A stretch of DNA of 64,000 bases from the NCBI RefSeq assembly GCF_014204865.1, contig NZ_JACHMG010000001.1, positions 682,001 to 746,000 of the forward strand. The letters are read 5' to 3'. The notes under the pieces were generated by a model, which did not search any database, was not told the DNA's origin, and worked only from the letters and a program-made list of their open reading frames with translations. A program made the position numbers and the translations under genes. Shown piece by piece: positions 24,047 through 32,171 of this stretch (the first letter of the stretch is position 1; the number at the start of each line of letters is the position of its first letter). Origin of the DNA: Amycolatopsis jiangsuensis (GTDB lineage: Bacteria; Actinomycetota; Actinomycetes; Mycobacteriales; Pseudonocardiaceae).

Positions 24047-25777
24047 CTACTTCCCGGATGCGGACGGCAGTTCGACGGCCGAGCCGTTCAGCACCTCGAT
24101 CCGCGCCCCGTCGGCGTCCGGCAGTACGCCGGTTTCCCGCGGGTCGTAGCCGGTCACTGTGACCTGCAGGTGGTGGCCGCCGCGCACGAGGTACGACGTG
24201 GGGAGCATCGCGAAGTGCAGCTGCGCCGACTCGCCCGCGGCGAGGGGACGGCTGTCCTGGGTGTACGCACGGTGCCAGGGCACGCCGGCGGGCAGTGTGT
24301 AGGGCGCAGGTTGCTTGGCGCGCAGGGAAACCTGCTGGCGACCCTCCGTGATCACGGTCGTCTTCCCATCCGGGCCGACGTCCTCCAGATACGCGAAGAT
24401 GTGGGCGTCGGGCCGGTTCAGGCGCACCGTCAGGTCCACCACCGGTGTTCCGGTCAGTTCGCGGTCGGCGCCGAGGGGCTTGCCGGCCCAGCTCGCTCCG
24501 GCCTCGGGAATGGGGCACGGCTGGATCGTGGAGCCGCTGCCGGGGTCGGTCGGGCACTGCACGCCGGTGCGGACGGTGAAGGAACGAGCGTCCAGCGGCA
24601 TGGCCGACGACGTGGTCCCGGCCGGTGGCCACGTCTCCGCGGCCTTCCAGGTGAGCCCGGTGGCGTCGGCGGCGTCGGAGTCCGGGGTGGCGTACCGGAT
24701 CCGGGGTTCGTGGTCGATTCCGGTGTCGACGTCCTTGAGGTGCTCGTCGAAGAACCGGTGTGCCTCTTCGACGAGCGCGAAACCCGCGTTCTCGCAATGC
24801 TTCCACGGCCCGATCAGCAACCGCGAGCCGGGCACGTTCAGCAGCGTCGCGATGCCCTGCCCGCGCAGCTCGTCCCGCCAGCCGCCCATCACGTACACCG
24901 GCACGTGCGAAGCGCGGATCTGGTCGGCGTAGCTGCCGACACTGCCCTCGGACCAGAACTTCGACGAAACCAGCGGTGAATAGCTGTCCCGGTACGGCAT
25001 TTCCCGCCACATGTCGGCGAGCACAGTGGACTTCTGATGCTCGATCGCGGCCTGGCGCAACAAGGTTTTGTCATCGTCGCCGTCGACCGGGTTGTTCTCG
25101 AGGTCCTGCTCCACCGTCCGCGACGGCCCGAAACCCCATTGCGCCGAAATGCCGCCGACGCGCCACGCGTCGTACTTGTCCCACGAGAAGCACCCGGCGA
25201 GCACGGCTTTGAGATGCGGCGGCCGCACGGTCAACGCGTGCATCGCCGCGTCGCCGGTGTTGGAACAGCCGTAGATGCCGACATTTCCGTCCGACCACGG
25301 CTGCTGAGCGAGCCACTCGGTGACCTCGTACGCGTCGCCTGCTTCGAGACGGTCGTTGTAACCGCGTCGCACGCCGAAGGACTGCCCGTTGCCACGCCGC
25401 GCGACTTGGACGACGACGTAGCCGTACGCGGTGAGAGTCGGCATGGTCTGGATACCGCCGGTCTTCGGCCCGGCACCGTCCTCGGGCTTACGGTCGATCG
25501 ACAGGCTGTGCTGCCACAGAACCGGAAATTTCCCGTCCGCGGCGCGGCCGGCCACTGCGGGACGGTCCAGCCTGACGGCGAGCCGCGTCCCGTCCCGCAT
25601 CGGCAGGTAGAACGATTCGGTGACCTGTTCGGTGTACTCCTGCCGCGGCCGGTACGAGCCGAACGAGCCGGCGGCCTGCGAAGGCTGCGTGGCCACCAGC
25701 GTCGTCGCGAGGACCGCGACGGCGAGGACCACGATCGCGAGCGTGCCGAACAACAGCTTTCGGGAACGTGCGGGCAT
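24047..25777 (-). CDS. Membrane-anchored CocE/NonD (S15) hydrolase
   Basis: A 576-residue alpha/beta hydrolase of the X-Pro dipeptidyl-peptidase/cocaine-esterase class. An N-terminal hydrophobic segment (LLFGTLAIVVLAVAVLATTLVA) after a basic head predicts an anchored or secreted protein. The nucleophile elbow is IYGCSNTGD near residue 175 (Ser in G-x-S-N-x-G), followed by a helical cap, GPWKHCENAG with a plausible catalytic His, and the C-terminal jelly-roll (VVDLTVRLNRPDAHIFAYLEDVGPDG). It is 47 bp downstream of the dehydratase-like pair and probably the last gene of that operon, where it may hydrolyse an ester or amide outside the cell. Confidence 0.85.
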   Translation of the reverse strand: MPARSRKLLFGTLAIVVLAVAVLATTLVATQPSQAAGSFGSYRPRQEYTEQVTESFYLPMRDGTRLAVRLDRPAVAGRAADGKFPVLWQHSLSIDRKPEDGAGPKTGGIQTMPTLTAYGYVVVQVARRGNGQSFGVRRGYNDRLEAGDAYEVTEWLAQQPWSDGNVGIYGCSNTGDAAMHALTVRPPHLKAVLAGCFSWDKYDAWRVGGISAQWGFGPSRTVEQDLENNPVDGDDDKTLLRQAAIEHQKSTVLADMWREMPYRDSYSPLVSSKFWSEGSVGSYADQIRASHVPVYVMGGWRDELRGQGIATLLNVPGSRLLIGPWKHCENAGFALVEEAHRFFDEHLKDVDTGIDHEPRIRYATPDSDAADATGLTWKAAETWPPAGTTSSAMPLDARSFTVRTGVQCPTDPGSGSTIQPCPIPEAGASWAGKPLGADRELTGTPVVDLTVRLNRPDAHIFAYLEDVGPDGKTTVITEGRQQVSLRAKQPAPYTLPAGVPWHRAYTQDSRPLAAGESAQLHFAMLPTSYLVRGGHHLQVTVTGYDPRETGVLPDADGARIEVLNGSAVELPSASGK

Positions 25778-25824
25778 GACGGTGCCTCCGTGCAGCGGTC
25801 GTTGGTGCAGGGGTTCCGGTGGTC

Positions 25825-27066
25825 TCAGGCGACTTCAGCGGCGAGCCATTCGCCGACAGCGCGGTCGAGGTGCTCGGGATCGGAACGGCGGGCGTCGACG
25901 TTGTCCGCGTGCAGCTCCAGCACCGGGACGCCGGCGGCGCGCAGCGCGCGGGTGGTGGCCCAGCTGCCGCGTGCGTCATCGGAGACGAGGTGCACGACAC
26001 CGTCCACACCGTGCGCCCGTGCCTCCTTCACGTACCATTCCGCCGACCACGGCGGCGTGTAGAGCTGGTCGGAGAATGCGGCGAACCTCGCGGCCAGCGC
26101 ACGCATCGGGTCGCCGCCGTAGCGGAGGTAACCGTCCGCGGCGATCGCGAGGTACATCGACCACACGAAAACCGCACCGTGGCGCTCCTGGAAACGACGG
26201 TAGAAGTCCAGGTCGAACCACAGTCCGCGGCCGACCCACATGAGCCGCGAACGTTCCCCCGGGCACACTGCGGCGCCTTCGGCGACACGCTCGGCGACCT
26301 CGTCGTGCAACCGGCGCGCGGCGTCGCGTGCCCACTCCGTACCGCGATGCCACTGCGGGATCATCACCGCCGGGATGCTGTCGGTGACGGCCACGGGGCA
26401 GGGCCGGGCCGCGGCGACCAGGTCCCGCGTGCGGCGGTTCCACTCCTCCTGCTCGTTGACCAGCGCCATCACTTCGGCGAAGCGCTGCCCGGAGAACCGG
26501 CGGCCGGTGGTCTGCTCCAGGAACCGGACCAGCCCCTCGAGTTCCCCGGTGAGCAGGTCGATCCGGTCGGTGCCCACGGCCTCCTCCCAGCGGTGCGGCA
26601 TCAGCTCCCACCACCGTTCGGGGACGCGATCGGCCGCGGCGCTCTCCAACGGGTAGAACGTCACGTCTTCCTGCTCGCCCCAGACGTCGAAGATCTTCCG
26701 CGAGGCGTCCCCGGTGGTTTCGGCGAGCACGATCGACGGCTTCGGCAGCCCGCCCCACGGCGCGGTCGCGGGCTCCGAGTCGAACGCGCTGCCGAGCGAG
26801 AGCGAGCTGTACTGCTCGGTGTAGTCGGGATAGCCGCGGTCCCGCAGCCGCGCGAGGTGGTCCTGCGCCCGCCGCTTCGCCGTGACGATCGACGCCCACC
26901 ATTGGTTCACCACGTACGGAATCCCCATGGCGCGGAAGATCTCCTGCGGAGCGTCGGCGTTCACCAGCGCCAGCGGTGCGCCGTCGGCGACTGCACGGTG
27001 CAGGTCGGCGAACCACTGCCGTTGGTATGCCGTCGCGGCGGCCGCGCTGGGCAGCCTGGCGGTCAT
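25825..27066 (-). CDS. 2-hydroxyacyl-CoA dehydratase-like subunit without Fe-S cysteines
   Basis: ATG at 27066 (ATGA overlap with the gene upstream); 413 residues. Fold cues of the HgdA/HadB alpha subunit are present: PQEIFRAMGIPYV near the start, FRRFQERHGAVFVWSMY late, and the closing VDGVVHLV...LRAAGVPVLELHADNVDARR. Members of this family (2-hydroxyglutaryl/2-hydroxyisocaproyl-CoA dehydratases, benzoyl-CoA reductases) bind a [4Fe-4S] cluster with three Cys. By my recall of the alignment those positions are E/Q in DYTEQYSS, no Cys in VLAETTGDAS, and A in SDDARG. Only two Cys exist in the chain, both elsewhere. It is either a new function or a non-redox partner. Confidence 0.7.
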   Translation of the reverse strand: MTARLPSAAAATAYQRQWFADLHRAVADGAPLALVNADAPQEIFRAMGIPYVVNQWWASIVTAKRRAQDHLARLRDRGYPDYTEQYSSLSLGSAFDSEPATAPWGGLPKPSIVLAETTGDASRKIFDVWGEQEDVTFYPLESAAADRVPERWWELMPHRWEEAVGTDRIDLLTGELEGLVRFLEQTTGRRFSGQRFAEVMALVNEQEEWNRRTRDLVAAARPCPVAVTDSIPAVMIPQWHRGTEWARDAARRLHDEVAERVAEGAAVCPGERSRLMWVGRGLWFDLDFYRRFQERHGAVFVWSMYLAIAADGYLRYGGDPMRALAARFAAFSDQLYTPPWSAEWYVKEARAHGVDGVVHLVSDDARGSWATTRALRAAGVPVLELHADNVDARRSDPEHLDRAVGEWLAAEVA

Positions 27067-28115
27067 CGCGCCACCGCCAAGGGCAGGCGGTCCAGCTCGA
27101 TCTTCCCGTAGGACTGCCGGTCCACGAGCACCGCGGATACTCCGGCGGCCCGGCGTTGGGCGGGGAAATCCCACGGCGGCGCGTCGTCGAAGCGGCGCAC
27201 GTAGGAGATCAGCAGCTCGGCTTCCCGCTCCCGCACGGCGGACGCAGTATGCGCTGCCCGCGCGGCAATCGACGCCCGCGCCGCCGCGGGCCCGGCGAAC
27301 TGGTACCGCTCGGCCAGCGCTTGCTCTGTCGGCGCACCGACGTCGCCCAGGGCCAGCAGATCGCCCCGGTCGTGGTCTTCCCCGACGATGAGCAGTCCCT
27401 CGGCCTCCACCGCCTCGTAGACCTCGGGACTGTCGTGGCTGCTGCCGGTCAGGTAGACGGGCCGGCCGGGCAGCGCAGACCGGCCCGACAGCTCATGGCG
27501 CAGGTTTCCCAGCAACGGCACCACTTCCGCGGCCGGTCGGGTGTTCACGGCCGACACCACACCGAGCATCTCGGTTCCGCTCAGCACCCGGCGTGCCCGG
27601 AATTCGCCGAGTCCCCGCAGGAGACCGCGGATCCGGTCGTGCGTGGACACCGCCTCGCCCAGCGCCGCATCCGTCACCGGATGTCCCTGCCCGGCCAGCC
27701 ACCCGCGGAACTGCCGTACCTTCGCCAGCACGTACTTCGTCGTGGTGCGGTAGGGCAGGTGCAACACGTCGACGAGATGCACCGGCGGCAGCGCGATGGA
27801 CGGCTCGACCCGCCGCAGTTCCCGCAGTACGTAGAACAACCGCAGCGAAGCTTCGCAGTCACGCGACACGACGAGCACGTCGAGCGGTCCGTATCCGCCG
27901 TTCAGCAGCCGGGTGAGCACCGAGCACGCGACCGGGTCCAGCCCGCCGCCGAGGTAACGACGGCCTTCGGCGGCGTCCTCGCGTGGCGATCCGGCCAGCC
28001 GGACGGGATGCAGGCCGGCCGCGGTGAGCAGTTCGACGGGCACGTCGGCGCCGACGTAGCCGGCCACCGGACGAGCCGGCGGCGGGGCGGGGGCCGTCAG
28101 TGCGGCCAGTGACAT
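27063..28115 (-). CDS. 2-hydroxyacyl-CoA dehydratase-like beta subunit
   Basis: A 350-residue HgdB/HadC-type protein: GYVGADVPVELLTAAGLHPVRL at the N-terminus (family GYxCxxxPEElixAaG, here with Gly for Cys), DPVACSVLTRLL, LDVLVVSRDCEAS, PVHLVDVLHLPYR, and a C-terminal VRRFDDAPPWDFPAQRRAAGV. Two of the three expected cluster Cys remain (ACS and RDCE). The third, normally in K-F-C-D, is Asp. It is translationally coupled to its partner downstream and 15 nt after a family III CoA-transferase, the same trio as HadA-HadBC or FldA-FldBC in anaerobes. No activator ATPase lies in the window. Confidence 0.7.
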   Translation of the reverse strand: MSLAALTAPAPPPARPVAGYVGADVPVELLTAAGLHPVRLAGSPREDAAEGRRYLGGGLDPVACSVLTRLLNGGYGPLDVLVVSRDCEASLRLFYVLRELRRVEPSIALPPVHLVDVLHLPYRTTTKYVLAKVRQFRGWLAGQGHPVTDAALGEAVSTHDRIRGLLRGLGEFRARRVLSGTEMLGVVSAVNTRPAAEVVPLLGNLRHELSGRSALPGRPVYLTGSSHDSPEVYEAVEAEGLLIVGEDHDRGDLLALGDVGAPTEQALAERYQFAGPAAARASIAARAAHTASAVREREAELLISYVRRFDDAPPWDFPAQRRAAGVSAVLVDRQSYGKIELDRLPLAVAR

Positions 28116-28130
28116 CGCTTCTCCTCCGGA

Positions 28131-29369
28131 TCAGATGACGGAAGCCGCGGTCAGCGCCGCGATCTCGTCGGTGCTGTAGCCGAGCAGCCCGTGGTAGACA
28201 TGGTCGTTGTGCTCGCCGAGCGCGGGCGGGGGCGCGTCCAGCCCGACCGTCGCCCCGGAGAACACGATCGGCACGCCGGTGGCCGACAGATCGGCCACCG
28301 CGCCGTGCCGTGGATGCGCGATCGGCACGACCTCACCGCGTTCGCGCACCAGCGGATCACGGACGGCCTGACGCGGGTCCCGCACCTCGGCGGCGGGCAC
28401 CCCGTGCTCGGCCAGCCGGGCCACGATCTCGGCGGCGGGCAGGGCGGCGCACCAGTCGCCGATCAGTCCGTGCAGTTCGTCGGCCCGGTCGACGCGCTGG
28501 TCCCGGGTGCGGAAGCGCTCGTCGGCCACCAGGTCGTCGCGGCCCATCGCGGTGAGCACCCCGCGGGCGAACGCGTCGGTCGGCGCGCACAGCGCGATGT
28601 GCCCGTCCGCGGCGGGCAGGATCCCGAACGGGGCGAGGCGCGGCACCATCGAGCCGGTGCGCTGGGGCAGGCCGACGGCGTCGAACGCGTCGAACGGCTC
28701 GCACGCCACCAGTGACGTCAGGGCACCGAGCATCGAGACGTCCACGTGCTGGCCCTGTCCGGTCGTCTCGGCCTGCAACAGCGCGGACACCGTGCCGACC
28801 ACGGCGAACAGCGGCGCCAGCAGATCGCCGATCGGCAGGCCGAAGCGCACCGGATCGCCACCTGGTTCGCCCGCGGTCAGCATCACGCCCGACAGCGCCT
28901 GGATGATCGAGTCCATGGCCTTGCCCGATCCGGGCCCGCCCTGCGCGCCGAACCCGCTGATCGACGTGTAGACCAGCCGCGGGTTGGTCTCCCGGAGTGA
29001 CGCGTAGTCGATGCCGAGCCGCTCGGTCACGCCGGGGGAGTAGTTCTCCACCACCACGTCGGCGTCGCGCACCAGATCGTGGAACACCGCTGTGGCGCGG
29101 GGGTCCTTGAGGTTGAGCGTCACGGACTTCTTGCCCCGTCCGCGCACCAGCATGGACACCGACATGTCGTCGTCGTGCCTGCGGGCCAGTGCGAGCCCGT
29201 CGCGGCCGAGGTAGGGGGCGTTGTTGCGCGAGGTGTCCCCGCCGGTGAGCGGGTTCTCCACCTTGATCACGGTGGCGCCGAGTCCCGCGAGCAGGAGCGT
29301 GGCGTACGGGCCGGCCAGCGCCGTGGTCAGGTCGATGACGGTGCGGCCGGCGAGTGGCTGGTCGGTCAT
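28131..29369 (-). CDS. Family III CoA-transferase (CaiB/BaiF)
   Basis: 412 residues from the ATG at 29369. Typical CaiB features are DLTTALAGPYATLLLAGLGATVIKVENP with the N-terminal CoA fold, RGKKSVTLNLKDP, VVVENYSPGVTERLGIDY, the strongly conserved LVYTSISGFGAQGP-like segment, and the YHGLLGYSTDEIAAL tail. The catalytic Asp of these enzymes (near residue 170) is likely the D of GKAMDSIIQALSG. They move CoA between carboxylic acids. Start overlaps the CapA-like stop, and it precedes the dehydratase-like pair, so it probably activates that pair's acid substrate. Confidence 0.88.
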   Translation of the reverse strand: MTDQPLAGRTVIDLTTALAGPYATLLLAGLGATVIKVENPLTGGDTSRNNAPYLGRDGLALARRHDDDMSVSMLVRGRGKKSVTLNLKDPRATAVFHDLVRDADVVVENYSPGVTERLGIDYASLRETNPRLVYTSISGFGAQGGPGSGKAMDSIIQALSGVMLTAGEPGGDPVRFGLPIGDLLAPLFAVVGTVSALLQAETTGQGQHVDVSMLGALTSLVACEPFDAFDAVGLPQRTGSMVPRLAPFGILPAADGHIALCAPTDAFARGVLTAMGRDDLVADERFRTRDQRVDRADELHGLIGDWCAALPAAEIVARLAEHGVPAAEVRDPRQAVRDPLVRERGEVVPIAHPRHGAVADLSATGVPIVFSGATVGLDAPPPALGEHNDHVYHGLLGYSTDEIAALTAASVI

Positions 29370-30511
29370 GGGGTCCTCTCCTGGTTGCGGCCCGCACCGG
29401 CGAGCAGCAGTTCGCCGCCGCGGCGGACCAGCGCGCCGTTGAGCTTCGCGCGCGCGGTGATGTCTTCGAGGTAGCTCACGACTTCGGCGTCTTCGCCCGG
29501 CGGAAGCGGCACCGGGCGGCCGCCGTCGTCGATGCGGCACGGCACGAGCCCCGCGTCGACGAGGCCGCCGGAATCGAAGCGGCAGAAGGCGATCGCGGTG
29601 TTGCGGCTTTCCGGATGGAACGGGTAGTACGGCATCGCCGGATCCGGGGCGAAGCCGTACAGCGCCTTGCGCCGCTCGGCCCAGGCCGCGCGTTCGGCGC
29701 TGTCGCCGCCCTCGGCGGGCGTCAGCGCACGGGTGACGGTGACGAAGTTGCCGAGGCCGTGGAAGATCGGCTTCCCGCGGTACGCCTCGACGCCCCGCAT
29801 GATGTGTGCGTGGTGCCCGAACACAGCGTCCGCTCCGGCGTCGACCACCGCGCGCGCCACGGGCGATTCGTACATCGCGACCGCGGCCGGGGTGTGCCCG
29901 ACTCCCTTGTGCAGTCCCACGAGGACCACATCGGCTTCCGCACGCAGCCGTGCCACGTCTTCGGCGACCGTGTCCAGCGAGTCCGGGTCCGCGAAGGTGT
30001 AGATCTTCGGCGGCCCGCCGGGACTCGCGTGGTCGAGTTCGTAGTGGGTGAGCACGTGGAGGTAGGCGCAGCCGGCCTTGCGTGAGGTGGCCCAGGATTC
30101 TCTCGGACCCACGCAGTTGTAGGACAGCACGCCGATCCGCAGGCCGCCACGCTCCACGATGGCCGGAGTGCGCGCCTCGGCCAGATCGGCCCCGGCACCG
30201 GCCGGCACCAGCCCCGCGGCACGGGCGTGCGCGACGGTGTCGGTCACGCCCACCTCGCCGGCGTCGAAGATGTGGTTGCCCGCGAGGGTGACCACGTCGA
30301 ACCCCGCTTCGGACAGTGCTTCCAGCGCGGCCGGATCCGCCGGCGGGGCCGGCACGTCCGTGCTGACCTGCGTGCCGGTCGTGGAATGCGGGACCTCGAC
30401 GTGTCCCACGGTCACGTCGGCGGCACGCAGGACCCGCGCGGACGGAGCGAGAAACGACGCGGGGTCGGGCTCGTCGAGGATCAGGTCCCCGACCGCGGCG
30501 ACGGTGATCAT
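29366..30511 (-). CDS. CapA-family (poly-gamma-glutamate type) metallophosphatase
   Basis: 381 residues. PGA_cap landmarks: VAAVGDLILDEP at the start, LAGNHIFDAG, VVLVGLHKGVGHTP, ADAVFGHHAHIMRGVEAYRGKPIFHGLGNF. These define the calcineurin-like CapA fold. In Bacillus CapA helps make poly-gamma-glutamate, but many actinobacterial members sit in unrelated catabolic or biosynthetic clusters, so that product is not implied. No signal peptide is evident. It is coupled on both sides by ATGA overlaps between an ABC ATPase and a CoA-transferase. Confidence 0.85.
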   Translation of the reverse strand: MITVAAVGDLILDEPDPASFLAPSARVLRAADVTVGHVEVPHSTTGTQVSTDVPAPPADPAALEALSEAGFDVVTLAGNHIFDAGEVGVTDTVAHARAAGLVPAGAGADLAEARTPAIVERGGLRIGVLSYNCVGPRESWATSRKAGCAYLHVLTHYELDHASPGGPPKIYTFADPDSLDTVAEDVARLRAEADVVLVGLHKGVGHTPAAVAMYESPVARAVVDAGADAVFGHHAHIMRGVEAYRGKPIFHGLGNFVTVTRALTPAEGGDSAERAAWAERRKALYGFAPDPAMPYYPFHPESRNTAIAFCRFDSGGLVDAGLVPCRIDDGGRPVPLPPGEDAEVVSYLEDITARAKLNGALVRRGGELLLAGAGRNQERTP

Positions 30512-31281
30512 GCCGGTACCTCCCGGGTGTGGCGGGCGAGGAACGCGCGCAGCCGCGCGCTGGACGGAGAGCCGAAAAGCCGGTCCGGTGGCCCGGTTTC
30601 CAGGATGCGACCGGCTTCCATGAACACGATCCGGTCGGCGACCTCGCGGGCGAACGCCATCTCGTGGGTGACCACGACCATCGTCAGCCCGTCGCGGGCG
30701 AGCCCGCGCAGCACGCCGAGCACCTCCTCGACCAGTTCCGGGTCGAGCGCGGAGGTCGGCTCGTCGAACAGCAGCACGCGCGGATCCACCGCCAGCGCAC
30801 GGGCGATCGCCACCCGTTGCTGCTGCCCGCCGGACAGCTGGCGTGGATAGTGCCCCATGCGGTCCCCGAGACCGACGCGTTCGAGCAGTTCCCGCGCGGC
30901 CCGCTCCGTGTCCGCACGGTCGCGTCCGTGCACGCGGACCGGCGCCTCGGTGACGTTGCGCAGTGCGGTGAAGTGCGGAAACAGGTTGAACTGCTGGAAC
31001 ACCATCCCGATCCGCCTCCGCTGGGCCGCCCTCGCCCGCGGGGGCAACGGCCGCAGCCCGCCGCGGTGGTGCTCGTAGCCGAGCAGTTCGCCGTCGAGGT
31101 GGATGGCCCCGCCGTCGATCGGCTCGAGCTGGTGCACGCAGCGGACCAGAGTGGACTTCCCGGAACCGGACGGGCCGATCACCACCACGACCTCGCCCTC
31201 GGCCACGTCGAGGTCGACCTGATCGAGCGCGGTGTGCTCGCCGAAGCGCTTCGTCACCCCACGCAGGCTCACCACGTTCAC
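30508..31281 (-). CDS. Polar amino acid ABC transporter, ATPase
   Basis: GTG at 31281; 257 residues. Walker A GPSGSGKST, Q-loop MVFQQFNLFPH, signature LSGGQQQR, Walker B VLLFDEPTSALDPE and switch His in VTHEM. The FNLFPH Q-loop and TSALDPE are those of the GlnQ/HisP polar-amino-acid class. An internal stretch (ELLGYEHHRGGLRPLPPRARAAQRRR) is longer than usual. It energises the permease encoded just upstream. Confidence 0.92.
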   Translation of the reverse strand: MNVVSLRGVTKRFGEHTALDQVDLDVAEGEVVVVIGPSGSGKSTLVRCVHQLEPIDGGAIHLDGELLGYEHHRGGLRPLPPRARAAQRRRIGMVFQQFNLFPHFTALRNVTEAPVRVHGRDRADTERAARELLERVGLGDRMGHYPRQLSGGQQQRVAIARALAVDPRVLLFDEPTSALDPELVEEVLGVLRGLARDGLTMVVVTHEMAFAREVADRIVFMEAGRILETGPPDRLFGSPSSARLRAFLARHTREVPA

Positions 31282-32171
31282 GCCGCACCTCCGGCCGCCG
31301 GAGTCCGCACGTGCCCGCGGGAGAAATGCCGTTCGAGACGGCGCTGGCCGAAGGTCAGCAACGTGACCACGAGGAGGTACCACACGCACGCCACGATCAG
31401 CATCGGCACGATCTGGTAGGTCTGGTTGTAGATCACCTGCACGGCGTGCAGCAGATCGTTCATCGCGATCACCGACACCAGCGCGGTTCCCTTGAGCACG
31501 CTGATGAACTGGCTGCCCGCCGGGGGCAGGATCACCCGCATCGCCTGCGGCAGCACGATCCGGAAGAAGGTCTGCCGCGGGGTGAACCCCATGGCGGAAG
31601 CGGCTTCCCGCTGTCCCTGCTCGACGCCGAGCACGCCCGCGCGGATGATCTCGGCCAGGTAGGCCGATTCGACCAGCGACAGCCCGATCACGCCTGCGGT
31701 GAGCGGGGTGATCACGTCGTTGGCGTTCCAGCTCACGATGGTCGGCCCGAACGGCACGCCGATCGACAGCCGCGGCAGCAGATAGGCGAGGTTGAACCAG
31801 AAGATCAGCTGCACCAGCGGCGGGATACCGCGGAAGACACCGACGTACAGCGTCGCGGCCCAGCGCAGCGGCCCGAAGTCCGACAGCTGCGCGGCGGCGA
31901 GCAACCCGCCGACCACGGAGCCGATCAGCATCGCCAGCACGGCCAGGAGCACCGTCGTGCCGAGGCCGGCCAGCACTGACGGCGCGAAGAGGTTGGCCGC
32001 GACCACGTCCCACTGGAAACGCTTGTTGCCCACCAGGAACGAGACGATCTCGGCGGCGAGCACGAGCAGCACCAGTGACGCGACCCAGCGCCACGGGTGC
32101 CGGCGGCGGCGGGCGGTGGCCACGTCGGGGGCCTCGGCGGCGGTGGTCGGCCCGGCGGCGGTCGCGGTCAC
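31278..32171 (-). CDS. Polar amino acid ABC transporter, permease
   Basis: GTG at 32171 (overlap with the binding-protein stop); 297 residues. HisM/GlnP-type permease: N-terminal helix WVASLVLLVLAAEIVSFLVG, then TTVLLAVLAMLIGSVVGGLLAAA, the FRGIPPLVQLIFWFN motif, AYLAEIIRAGVLGVEQGQREAASAMGF (the EAA coupling loop) and C-terminal helices. Forms the membrane pore as a homodimer with the ATPase. Confidence 0.92.
   Translation of the reverse strand: MTATAAGPTTAAEAPDVATARRRRHPWRWVASLVLLVLAAEIVSFLVGNKRFQWDVVAANLFAPSVLAGLGTTVLLAVLAMLIGSVVGGLLAAAQLSDFGPLRWAATLYVGVFRGIPPLVQLIFWFNLAYLLPRLSIGVPFGPTIVSWNANDVITPLTAGVIGLSLVESAYLAEIIRAGVLGVEQGQREAASAMGFTPRQTFFRIVLPQAMRVILPPAGSQFISVLKGTALVSVIAMNDLLHAVQVIYNQTYQIVPMLIVACVWYLLVVTLLTFGQRRLERHFSRGHVRTPAAGGAA

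Noticed and set aside
29366..30511. CapA-like gene as evidence for poly-gamma-glutamate capsule synthesis
   Set aside because: No CapB or CapC partners are present; the gene is embedded among transporter and CoA enzymes.
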